DNA of 64,000 nt. It comes from Amoebophrya sp. A120. Lineage: Eukaryota > Sar > Dinophyceae > Syndiniales > Amoebophryaceae. The notes beneath the pieces are model-generated. The model was not told where the DNA came from. It searched no databases and was given only the letters and a program-made list of their open reading frames with translations. Below, piece by piece: positions 1 to 9,831 of the stretch (positions within the stretch are counted from its first letter, which is position 1; each line of letters starts with the position of its first letter). The DNA lies in NCBI GenBank assembly GCA_905178155.1, contig CAJINV010000013.1:2532352-2596351 (forward strand). Reading direction: 5' to 3'. The translations under genes and the position numbers were made by a program.

Positions 1-242
1 AGATATAACCGGAAAGAAAAAAAAAAAATAAATTCATTCATTCTCGACGTCTAATGGTTTTGAAAAATATAGAAAATCTGATAAAGGAATCATAAGAAAT
101 TTATTCAAGAAAATTGATATTCTAGAAGAAATATTTTTTTTCGGCTTCCATATATCCAATTCATAAAATTATGAAATCGAAGACATCAGAAATTTTCGAA
201 GAAAAAAAAAAAATTTCTTTGATTTACAGAATGAAAATCATT
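1..242. other. A+T-rich non-coding flank
   Basis: Very A+T-rich sequence with long A and T homopolymers. It resembles the stretch at 2890-3250 on the other side of the G+C-rich tandem block, as if that block sits inside an A+T-rich intergenic tract. No gene is visible. Confidence 0.5.
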
Positions 243-359
243 TTCAAATGAAATTTTTTATGAATATAACTCCTATTGCTGAGCTGCGCGAGTTCAAACT
301 TTGCGACGAGGAGGAAAATCGTCCACGCCGAAATTTTTTTGCCCGTTTTCAAACTTTCA

Positions 360-1290
360 AAAGCTGTCGCGATTTGCGAAATCGGCCAACGGCACACGGC
401 GAACGGCCGACGGCGAATCGCCCAAGTCCCCTGGCAAACGGCGAATCGCCCAACGGCGAATCGCCCAAGTCCCATGGCCAGCGGCGAAGCGCCCAAATCC
501 CATCGCAAACGGCGAACCGCCCAACGGCGAATCGCCCAAGCAAGTCCCATCGCAAACGGCGAATCGCCCCAGTCACGTCGCAAATCGAAATATTTTGCAA
601 GCAAAAACATTTCGCAACTCGAAATATTTTGCAACTCCAAACATTTTGCAACTCGAAATATTTTGCAACTCCAAACATTTTGCAACTTCAAATATTTACT
701 TGCGGCGCAAAATATTTCGCAAGTCCAAATATTTTGCAACGCAAAATATTTTGCGACCCAAAATATTTCGCGACCCAAAATATTTCGCGACCCAAAATAT
801 TTCGCCAACGGCCGACGGCCAACGAACGGCCAACGGCGAATCGCCCAAGTCCCATGGCAAACGGCGAATCGCCCAATGGCGAATCGCCCAAGTCCCATGG
901 CAAACGGTGAATCGCCCAAGTCCCATCGCAAGCGGCGAATCGCCCGACGACGACTCGCCCGAGTCCCATCGCAGACGGCGAATCGCCCAAGTCCCTTCGC
1001 AACCCGAAATATTTTGCAACTCCAAATATTTTGCGACTCGAAACATTTTGCAACTCCGAACATTTTGCAACTTCAAATATTTTGCGGCTCAAAATATTTC
1101 GCAAGTCCAAATATTTTGCAACTCAAAATATTTCGCAAGTCCAAAAAAATTTTGCGACCCAAAATATTTCGCGACCCAAAATATTTTGCGGCCCAAAATA
1201 TTTCGCGAGCGAAGATTTTTCGCGACGCCCAATATTTTGCAATCCCCGAAAAATATTTGCAGGCGAAAATATTTCGCAACAATCTGCCGA
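360..1290. repeat. Two interleaved tandem arrays (~28-bp and 17-bp units)
   Basis: About 360-580 and 800-1010 hold copies of a roughly 28-bp unit with the core GCGAATCGCCCAAGTCCC. About 590-800 and 1005-1290 hold 17-bp units, first ATTTTGCAACTCCAAAC and then AAAATATTTCGCGACCC. The two unit types alternate in blocks. Long open frames on both strands here are a by-product of the repeats; I see no gene. Confidence 0.9.
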
Positions 1291-1315
1291 GACCCTGCCT
1301 CCCCGGTTTTGCAGC

Positions 1316-1990
1316 ATAGGGAAAGCGGGAAGCACGGGGAAAGCGGGAAGCACGGGGAAAGCGGGAAGCACGGGGAAAGCGGGAAGCACGGGGAAAGCGG
1401 GAAGCACGGGGAAAACGGGAAGCAAGGGGAAAACGGGAAACACGGGGAAAACGGGAAGCACGGGGAAGCGGGAAGCACGGGGAAAGCGGGAAGCACGGGG
1501 AAGGCGGGAAGCACGGGGAAGGCGGGAAGCACGGGGAAAGCGGGAAGCACGGGGAAAGCGGGAAGCACGGGGAAAGCGGGAAGCACGGGGAAAGCGGGAA
1601 GCACGCCAAGCACGGGGAAGGCGGGGAGCACGGGGAACGCGGGAAGCACGGGGAAAGCGGGAAGCACGGGGAAAGCGGGAAGCACGGGGAAAGCGGGAAG
1701 CACGGGGAAAACGGGAAGCAAGGGGAAAACGGGAAACACGGGGAAAGCGGGAAGCACGGGGAAAGCGGGCAACACGGGGAAAGCGGGAAGCACGGGGAAA
1801 GCGGGAAACACGGGAGGCACGGGGAAAGCGGGAAGGGCGGGGAAAGCGGGTAGGACGGGGGAAGCGGGAAACACGGGGAAAGCGGGAGGCACGGGGAAAA
1901 TTTAAGCGGGAAGCACGGGGAAAGCGGGAGGCACGGGGAAAGCCAGCGGGAAGCACGGGGGAGGCGGGAAGCACGGGGGAAACTGGAAGC
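1316..1990. repeat. 18-bp G-rich minisatellite
   Basis: Around 35 tandem copies of an 18-bp unit close to GGGAAAGCGGGAAGCACG, with point variants and occasional slips. The plus strand is nearly all purine apart from regular C residues. The period is divisible by three, so several frames stay open, but the Gly/Lys/Ser/Thr or Pro/Phe repeats they encode do not look like a protein. Confidence 0.95.
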
Positions 1991-2880
1991 ACGAGCGGAG
2001 GGCGCACAGACGGCGGGGGGTACGCACGGCGAACGCCGCCGGCGGCCAAGCACCAGGCGAGCAGCTGCCCACCACCCTCCCCCGGCGCCCTCCCTCTGTT
2101 CGCGCAGGAAAAGCCGCGCCCCAGCGCCAGGCTTGCAGGCGAGCGGCTGCCCACCACTCTCCCCCGGCGCCCTCCCTCTGTTCACGAGGAGGCCGGCAGA
2201 GGGCGCCACCATCCGCCGTCTCTGTCTTGGAGGGTGCGCGCGAGGGAAACAGGCGGGGGCGGGACAGATTGCATGCCAGCTAACGCGGCGGGCGCCGTTG
2301 TTGCCCGGGGGTGCTGGGGGAGGGTGGTGGGCCCCTGCGCCTGGAGGGCAATGAATGCCCCGCCCCGGCGCCCGTCCCCCATCCACGCGCGCGACAGGGG
2401 CCCCAGCGCGCCCCTGCTCTGCAAGGCTGCGCGCGGGAGCAGGGCGGGGGGTGGCACCCACCAAGGCGCGCAGGGGCGGGGCACACATCCAGGCGGCAAG
2501 AACGGGCAACGCCACAGACGCGCGGGCGGGGCGTCACGCGCCAGCGCCTCGCATGGCGCGGACTGTAGTTCCCCTGCTTCCTTGCTCCGTCCACTGCCGC
2601 CCGCCCGCTGCCGCGCTTTGCGTTGCTGCTGGGGCCTAAGGCTTGCCGCCACGCAAGCGCGCGCCCAGTGCGGGCGGAGTCCTCGCGCTCGCACAACGAC
2701 GGGAACTACGGGCGCCATGGCGCTCCGCCTTCGTTCTTCCAGCAAGAAGCGGCGCAGATGCCTGGCCCCGCCCTGCATCAAAAATTTTTTCCCTTGCCCA
2801 CCCTCTGGCGTTTTTCTTTCCCCCCTGTCGACTCGTTCACCCTCCCACTGCGCGACATAAGCTGCGGCCTTGTAAATCTT
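1991..2880. repeat. G+C-rich block with a duplicated ~82-bp segment
   Basis: Two near-identical copies of a segment (core CCCCCGGCGCCCTCCCTCTG) lie at about 2056-2108 and 2138-2190, an 82-bp spacing. The rest to 2880 is G+C-rich sequence without a recognisable gene. It ends abruptly at A+T-rich DNA. Confidence 0.6.
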
Positions 2881-2889
2881 GAAAGAATC

Positions 2890-3579
2890 CTCCATACCGA
2901 TTCCCATCGATCATGACATATATTTAGATTTCTTTTTTTCTATTTGAATTAACATCATTCCAACGAAATAATGACGAAATGATATGGGGTATTCCATGAT
3001 GAATTAGATTTCGGAAATTCGGAGAATTTTTTTTTTGAATTTGGAATTATTTTCCGATATTCTTGAGAAGAGATCGAGAAATCAGAAAAAGATTTTCGGG
3101 AAATCATGTTGACTAAAAAGATTAAAAATGATATCCGATTCCGATGGAGGGATATCAACACATCTAATTGCAAAAAATGATATTTGAATGATCATATGAT
3201 TTTCGTTCTGATTCATTTTTAAATATAATGGAATCAGAATTCTTCTTCATCTCGTCCTCTTTCTTTCATTTCCTTTCATCTCATCCTCTGTGAATGTTTG
3301 ACCATCTAAGATGAGCACAATGCTCACAGCCATACGCGTATCCATATGTTCCGGATGAAGGAGTTTGTTATTCATCTCGTCATAAGTTACCTTGTTTATT
3401 TTTTTTGTTCAGCTTTCTCGTTTTCTTTCGTCGAGTGCAAATATGCCAGCACACGATGTAGATGAGCATGGTGTGACCTCCTGCCGATACTCACGCTAGC
3501 AATGCAGCGAGTGATCCTGAATAAGGCCAACGGTGTAGGACACGCATTCGCGGCATGCAGCATGGCTTATTGTTTAAGC
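2890..3579. other. Intergenic, A+T-rich then mixed
   Basis: 2890-3250 is A+T-rich with GATATC/GGAAT-type words like 1-242. 3250-3579 is ordinary sequence downstream of the hydrolase stop. I see no gene or RNA. Confidence 0.4.
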
Positions 3580-6162
3580 TTAGCTACACTGCGGGGACAA
3601 TAAAACTGCAGATGCATGCAGGTCGGTCTCGATGTTGACATGACCAAGAGAGATGACATATTTGCACTCGCATAGATTTTCCCTCTCCTCCGGTTGTTGC
3701 AGCTGTTGTTTCCGTTCTTCCTTTCCAAACCGAATCGCTTCCGGAGTCGGCGGACGGCCGTAAAAGAGCACGAATTCGTACCAGAAAGATTCCAGGTCCA
3801 GGATGTCGTTGTGTGACGCGGCAGGAGCGGCGTAGAAACTTGGACTAGTATAATTTTGAGTACTAGTGCCACTATTTATTTTACCGCTACCTTTACTACT
3901 TTTCGCGGTGGTCGTCCCTGCCGTAGTAGAAGTTCCTGTCTCGTCCGGAAGATCATGTCGATACCCGGCTCCTCCATTCATCGTCCCACCCAAAAGATGT
4001 TCCGCAAATTTTCGGTGCACTTCCCGGCCGTGCTCGATGGGACAGATTTCGTCCTGCGCGCCGTGAATCATGTGGATTTTTGTTCTTCCACCCTCACCCA
4101 ACTGCGCAGTTCTTTTCTTTTTTTCTTCCTGATCCTGAAAACGCTCCAACTTCGCAAACAGCTCCTCCACCGCTTTCACGTTGTCCCACCGCTGCTCCGG
4201 CGGCACCGCAAAGTCCAGCACGAATTTTGGGACAGACTCGAGCTGTGGGAGCAATCTCTGTGCCATGTCCCGCACACTCGTGAACGGGGCCGAGAGGATC
4301 AGTGTGTCGAACTGACGGGAGGTCTTCGTCTTTCTCTTCTTCGCTGCTTCATCATTATCTTCGCCGGCCGCCGCAGTGGCTTGTTTTGCCAAATAATCCA
4401 GCAACGCCGCGCACCCGATGCTGTGCCCCAAGCCGTTGAACTGCAACTGCGCGACCGGTTCTGGGTCGCGCTCTTCCACGAGCTGCTCGAACCGGTTCAG
4501 GATTTCCACTATGCATGGCAAAAAGTTGTACTACCGTACTAGTACTAGTTGCATCACAATGTTTTTTTCACAAGGAGAAATCGAAATGGAATTTGTCATG
4601 CTAACTCAGATCTACCATTACGTTACCAAGCCGATTTGTCGTGCATGACTGCGTTCTTTAGAAGTACGAGTACGATATACTTTTCTTCGCTGCGAGCGGA
4701 TATCCACCGTGGACTGGTAAATGTTGTCCCGGTTCGGTTTGTATCCTGTGCAAAAGTATCGCATTCGTATAAATGCAAGTCTTGCATTTACAAATCTTTG
4801 TCTTCAGGCAAATCTGCATTACAAGCTGTCTGAGAAGTTACAAGCTGTCTGAGAACTGAGAAAGCACTTGCGCGAGAAAAAGAAGGCTGTACTGAACGAA
4901 CAGGACGAGTTGTGAACGGGCCAAAGAGACAATTGAGTCAAGCCCAGACAGGAAGAAGAAAGAAAGAAAGAAAGAAATCTGCATTACAAATTTTATTTCT
5001 CATGCTGAGGAAAGTTGTAATGCATTTATACGAATACGATACTTTAACTTTTGCAGTGCATAGTTTGTGCAGCGCCTCCGGATCGATTTCTTTTTCCTTC
5101 TCCGGTTCTACGTAGGTGCTGCCGTACCCCGGGTAGTCGGCAAAAATGAAGGCCGGCTTCTGGCGCGGCGTCGCCAGGTCCGGGAGGAGATCGGAGTAGT
5201 CCTTTTTCGCCCGTTCATCCGACGTTCGGCTCGTCCACTGAATCGCCGAAGAAAGCCACTCGAGCGCCACCATGCCGTTTCCGCCATACACCAACCAAAC
5301 CTGTCGGATTGGCACTCCCGTAGTGCTACTTGGGGGCCGCGAGGATGACACTGACGGGGAAGGAGCGGCGGCAGCAGAAGTAGTTTCTGATGCGGTTTGA
5401 TGTTCATCTTCCGGAGCGTCCTTCACGGGAGGTCTGAAGTCGCGCTGGAAAAAATCAGTCGGGGCAAAGAGGAAAAATTTGCGGTGAGTGATTCTCTGTG
5501 CGCTGGGGTATGCATATTTTCCAAAAGTAGTTGTACCTCGTCAGCATGCGAAGCCGAAAGAGCTGAATCTGCGCAAGATCAAAATGATAAGTACTAGTAC
5601 TGTGTCAACAATAAAATGCAAAGCGTCGCGCAGTGTTGTTGCGTTAAAAAAAAAAAGAATGCGCATCTACTGCGAAATCGTGTCGGGAAGGGAGCAAGGA
5701 TCGGCGGTACAACAAAGGTGAGGGGAATGGCATGTCGATGCATGTTGAGACGCATGCAATACTAGGAATGTACTTCTGCGATAATCGGACAAATTGGTAC
5801 CCTGATACCGATACCCGCCCGGCAGCTTACAGTACGCATCCGATGAATGGCACAACAACTTTTGCAGAGGGTATATTACCGCCCCCGGATTGGGATTGCG
5901 CTGCTATTGGCACGGAGATTTCTTCCAACTTGTAGTCGTTCCAGGTGACGTTGAGTAAGGGGGCGTAGCTGTTTTTTCCGTACGGCCTTGGGTAGTACAT
6001 CAAGGACTCGATCAGTCGGCGCGGAATGTAGCGCAACACGAAGTACGAGGAGGCGGCCAGGGCGGCCACCGTGAAGGCGGTGGTCTTGCGGCCTGGAAGC
6101 CGGCTAGTGAAAGAACTACTCATGGTGAAGAAGCTGGAGGTGGAGCCGGGCTCGGGGGGCAT
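3580..6162 (-). CDS. Membrane-anchored alpha/beta hydrolase (at least four exons)
   Basis: A serine hydrolase of the alpha/beta fold, probably acting on an ester or acyl substrate at a membrane. The first exon (from ATG at 6162) encodes a short hydrophobic segment (FTVAALAASSYFVL) and the YYPRPYG box common before this fold. The next exon has an oxyanion-type loop (VYGGNGM) and FADYPGYGS. After two element-derived introns come the nucleophile elbow GLGHSIGCAA (about 4406-4438), the acid residue in HGAQDEICPIEHG (about 4035-4075) and a candidate catalytic His in ASHNDIL (about 3805-3825), so the triad looks complete. The exon between the two elements is only about 34-39 bp. Elements 4510-4702 and 4742-5062 restore frame when removed. 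The first intron, roughly 5490-5880, is not resolved. The arrangement resembles BEM46/ABHD-type hydrolases; the substrate is unknown. Confidence 0.85.
4510..4702. mobile_element. Introner element, TSD TCCAC (hydrolase)
   Basis: 193 bp. It starts TATGC and ends GGATA, with exact 5-bp direct repeats TCCAC at 4505-4509 and 4703-4707. Inner ends share the CAAAAAGT...GTAC/GTAC...ACTTTT inverted signal. Removing the element plus one repeat joins the exons in frame (STVEILNRF). Confidence 0.85.
4742..5062. mobile_element. Introner element, AGTATCGTA-type, TSD GTTTG (hydrolase)
   Basis: 321 bp with direct repeats GTTTG at 4737-4741 and 5063-5067. Inverted ends carry TGCAAAAG then TATCG(C/T)ATTCGTATAAATGCA. 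Removal plus one repeat gives an in-frame joint (EALHKPNRDN). The five possible splice offsets give no GT-AG pair. Confidence 0.88.
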
Positions 6163-6248
6163 GATCGTGAAAGTAAAACTTCTGGTAGAAGTGGACGAGT
6201 CACCGGTAGTTGCAAATGTTTTATTTTCTGCTGTTCTTTGAGGTTCGC

Positions 6249-6813
6249 TCAGTCTAGCACGACTACATGATCATGACTTGACAAATGTCGTAGTTTGACT
6301 CGGCAACCTCGTCGCGCTATTCGACCCATAATGTGAAGAAGAATATCATGTTGGATGTTTTGTCTCTTTCTCGCCAAGGTCTCTGGTGTCTGCGTTACAT
6401 CTAGTTCATCTGGGTCTACTACAAGTTGCATCATCTTCATCACATTTGGCAAAAGAAACACGAAAAAAAGAATTTCTGCGGCCACTGCCAGCGCCACGGC
6501 CGATTCAATATCGCGGAAAAACGTAGCGAGTGTGTCTATTATCTCTGTTGTGGCGATTCATCTTTATTCATGATACAGTGCCATTGCTTCATCAATCTTC
6601 CTCGTATCAACAAGCTCGAGCTAGACTCACCGCGACCATATCGGCAATACTAGCAGCAGAGTCAGTGCGTATGACATAAAATGAAAGTGCATTCGTGTCC
6701 TCGACAGGCTCTCCCCAATCATAACAACAAAATTCCATTTTGACTTTGGTGCTGAAACGTATATTCACAAAATTTATTTGATCAGAGTCAGACCCGAATA
6801 CTTCGCAAATCAT
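6249..6813 (-). CDS. Small single-pass membrane protein, two exons
   Basis: I do not recognise the family. The first exon starts at ATG 6813 and ends at 6631 with a perfect GTGAGT donor. The acceptor (CAGAG) leaves exon two starting at 6542, an 88-bp canonical intron, and the frame continues (IADMVA joined to IIDTLATFF). Exon two encodes an amphipathic stretch, then one hydrophobic segment (ALAVAAEILFFVFLLP) followed by a polar tail with VDPDELDVTQTPETLARKRQ. The frame remains open a little upstream of the chosen ATG, so another 5' exon is possible. It lies 87 bp downstream, in the gene direction, of nothing but repeats and ends just before the hydrolase start. About 150 residues. Confidence 0.55.
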
Positions 6814-7261
6814 TGAAACACGGAAACATTTTTCTAAACTCAAAATTGCTTGTGCGTTTTTCTCGTCGTAAAAACATGAATATCTTACACATCACGTAGC
6901 ACCATCTGTGTGGTTTGTAGCGTATTTGTACTTACTTTCATTACTTGCACTTGCTTATTGTTAGAGAAGGGCACGCTGTGGGACCTAAAAAACAACGGCT
7001 TCCGCTCCTGTAGCCTCAAAAACCAGCGCGGCCGCCGGAGAGTACTCCCGTCGTGTTGATTGGCCTCGTAAATGTCACGCGATTTGCCTCTTGTGGCGAC
7101 GCAGTCCGCCCGTGATTGTGCTTGCTTTGGCGAAACGTTTCAAAACAACACAGAAAACGACCCAAGTGGCAGAGTCCCGTGCTGTTTGCCGCCGGATTGG
7201 GAGGCGCGGCAAACCGGCGCACTCCTGCTGTTTGGACCGCCTGGAGCGAGCGACCTTCCCC
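6814..7261. other. Intergenic between small membrane protein and tandem array
   Basis: No gene or RNA recognised. G+C content rises sharply from about 7010, marking entry into the repeat block. Confidence 0.4.
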
Positions 7262-8000
7262 CGGTGGTACGGCCTCGATTTGACCAGAGGACTTCACAGA
7301 GGACCCGTCAGAGGGCCCGAAGATCCTCTGTCGGGTCCTCTGGCACAATTTGGAACGCTTCGGACGGCCTTTCCCCGATGGTACGGCCTCGATTTGACCA
7401 GAGGACTTTACAGAGGACCCGTCGGAGGACCCGAAGATCCTCTGTCGGGTCCTCTGGCCCAATTTGCTTGGACCGCCTCGGGCGGCCTTTCCCCGATGGC
7501 ACGGCCTCGATTTGACGTGACCAGAGGATTTTACAGAGGACCCGTCAGAGGGCCCGAAGATCCTCGGTCGGGTGCTCTGGCCCAATTTGGACCGCCTGGA
7601 GCGACCTTCCCCCGGTGGTACGGCCTCGATTTGGCCAGAGGATTTTACAGCGGACCCGTCAGAGGACCCGAAGATCCTCTGTCGGGTCCTCTGGCACAAT
7701 TTGGACCGCCTCGGGCGGCCTTTCCCCGATGGTACGGCCTCGATTTGACCAGAGGATTTTACAGAGGACCCACCAGAGGACCCGAAGATCCTCTGGCGGG
7801 TCCTCTGGCCCAATTTGGACCGCCTGGGGCGACCTTCCCCCGGTGGTATGGCCTCGATTTGACCATGGGATTTTACAGCGGACTCGTCAGAGGACCCGGA
7901 GATCCTCTGTCGGGTCCTCTGGCCCAATTTGGGCCGCTTCGGAAGGGCCTCCCCCGGTGGCATGGTCCGTCCCGATTTGGCCAGAGGCCAGAGGGCTGTG
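7262..8000. repeat. Tandem array of ~113-119-bp units
   Basis: About six imperfect copies, each marked by GGTACGGCCTCGATTTG near 7266, 7380, 7498, 7617, 7731 and 7843. Every unit contains a short internal palindrome-like pair of AGAGGACCCG / CGGGTCCTCT. The open frames on both strands are repeat artefacts. Confidence 0.9.
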
Positions 8001-8640
8001 CACATGGACCGTCGAAGGGCTCCGCAGCCCTCTGATGCGGCACCACGGACATTGCGGCAAACCGGCGCACATTTTGAAACGCACTCGGGTGCAGGCGCGC
8101 GGCCTTCGGCGTGTCTGCAAGCGCGCTGCGTCAGTCTGTCTTAACTACACGGCCCGCGTTGTCCTCTCTTGGTTATCAAGACCCCACGCGGTTGCAGGCC
8201 GCCACATTTGCCGCGCTTTGGTTGTCAAAACGCCGTTTAGACAACCACACAAACCACACAAGTTGGCAACTTGTAAGAACCAAGCCGAAGCAAGAAATGT
8301 GCGCCGGTTTGCCGGTGCCCGTGCTCACCGCCAACGCGGCAAGGGCAGGGACCCCTAGCTAAGGCCGGAGCCTCTGGCGCAAGGGCGCACCCGCCCCGGG
8401 CAGCCCGGGTGCCCGTCGGGGAGGGAGTGCAGCCCCGCAGGGCCGGCGCAGTCCGAGGGGCTAGCACGAATATCGGATCCCCCCTGGCAAGGGGAGATCC
8501 CCGGAGGCTGGAGCGAAAGCACCGGGGCGAGGGCGGATCCCCCGAACTGAGGAGGACCCACCCAAAGAAAGTTCGTAGGCTTGACCCCCCCGGGCAAAAG
8601 GTGCGATCCAGGGCGCGCGGATCCCTCCGCGGGAGGCGGA
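8001..8640. other. G+C-rich spacer between two arrays
   Basis: Non-repetitive G+C-rich sequence joining the 115-bp array to the BamHI-site-rich array. I see no gene. Confidence 0.4.
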
Positions 8641-9596
8641 CCGGCCCGCCGGGGCGAGGGCGGATCCCCCGAAGACCAGCCGGGTCCACCGAGGTGATCC
8701 CCGAGAACGGGCGGGCCCTCGGGGAGCGGGCGGATCCTCGGGGCGCGGGCGGATCCCCTGGGCGAAGGCGGATCCCCGAGTAACGGGCGGATCCTCGGGG
8801 CGCGGGCGGATCCCCGGGGAACGGGCGGATCCTCGGGAAGCGGGCGGGTCCCCGAGTAACGGGCGGATCCCCTGGGCCAAGGCGGCTCCCCTGCGGGAAG
8901 GCGGATCTCCGGGAAGCGGGCGGATCCCCGAGGAGCGGGCGGCCCCCCTGCGGGAAGGCGGATCCCCGGGAAGCGGGCGGATCCCCGAGGAGCGGGCGGA
9001 TCCTCGGGGCGCGGGCGGATCCCCGAGTAACGGGCGGATCCCCGAGGAGCGGGCGGCTCCCCTGCGGGAAGGCGGATCCCCGGGGAGCGGGCGGATCCCC
9101 GAGGAGCGGGGAGACCCTCGGGCCGAGGGCGGATCCCCGAGTAACGGGCGGATCCCCGAGTAACGGGCGGATCCCCTGGGCGAAGGCGGATCCCCGGGGC
9201 CAAGGCGGATCCCCGGGAAGCGGGCGGACCCCCTGCGCGAAGCCGGATCCCCGGGGAATGGGCGCCCGCGCTCCTGGGCGAAGGCGGATCCCCGAGTAAC
9301 GGGCGGATCCCCTGCGCGAAGGCGGATCCCCGGGGAATGGGCGGGCTCCTGGGCGAAGGCGGATCCCCGAGTAACGGGCGGATCCCCGGGGCGAAGGCGG
9401 ATCCCCGGGAAGCGGGCGGATCCCCTGGGCGAAGGCGGATCCCCGGGGAACGGGCGGATCCCCGGGAAGAGGGCGGATCCCCGGGGAAGTTGGCGGACCC
9501 CCGGGGGCGAGGGCGGATCCCCGGGGGCGAGGGCGGATCCCCCGGGGAGCGGGCGGATCCCCGCGGGCGAGGGCGGATCCCCCGGAGAACGGGCAA
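8640..9596. repeat. ~19-bp GC-rich array with a GGATCC in nearly every unit
   Basis: Dozens of degenerate copies of a unit near GCGGGCGGATCCCCGAG. GGATCC recurs almost every unit, so the array is cut to pieces by BamHI in silico. The array starts to degrade at about 8460 and stops at 9596. The frames encode Arg/Gly/Pro/Ser repeats and are not taken as protein. Confidence 0.92.
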
Positions 9597-9831
9597 TCTG
9601 TTTCACGGGCGATATACGTGCTTCACGGTATTTAATTTCCCGAAAAATAACAAGCGGCCTTCGTAGTTCCGTCGTGTTTCGCGTTTTAGGTCTCAGAGCG
9701 TACCGGTCTCTATTGTTAGTAGAAGTAGCACTGAACAGGCTTTCCTAGCTGCATCTTCTGTTCCTAGGTTCATCTCCTCTCACGAGGACCGGATGCCGTG
9801 GTCGACAGTCGTAGTTCTTCTTCTTTTAGTG

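Noticed and set aside
360-580. CRISPR-like repeat-spacer pattern
   Set aside because: The segments between repeats are themselves repeats, no cas-like gene is present and the genome is eukaryotic.
224-1905. Long overlapping open frames on both strands
   Set aside because: They run through 17-, 18- and 28-bp tandem repeats. Their proteins are simple periodic peptides and several frames are open at once, so they are not genes.
5490-5880. Introner in the first hydrolase intron
   Set aside because: Candidate direct repeats (GGGTAT at 5506 and 5869; TGCGCTG at 5499 and 5897) give the wrong reading frame, although inner ends CAAAAGTAGTTGTACC and its partner look inverted. Left as an unresolved intron.
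7016-9606. Long open frames of 250-410 codons on both strands
   Set aside because: All are translations of the ~115-bp and ~19-bp arrays, with mirrored Pro/Arg/Gly repeats on opposite strands.
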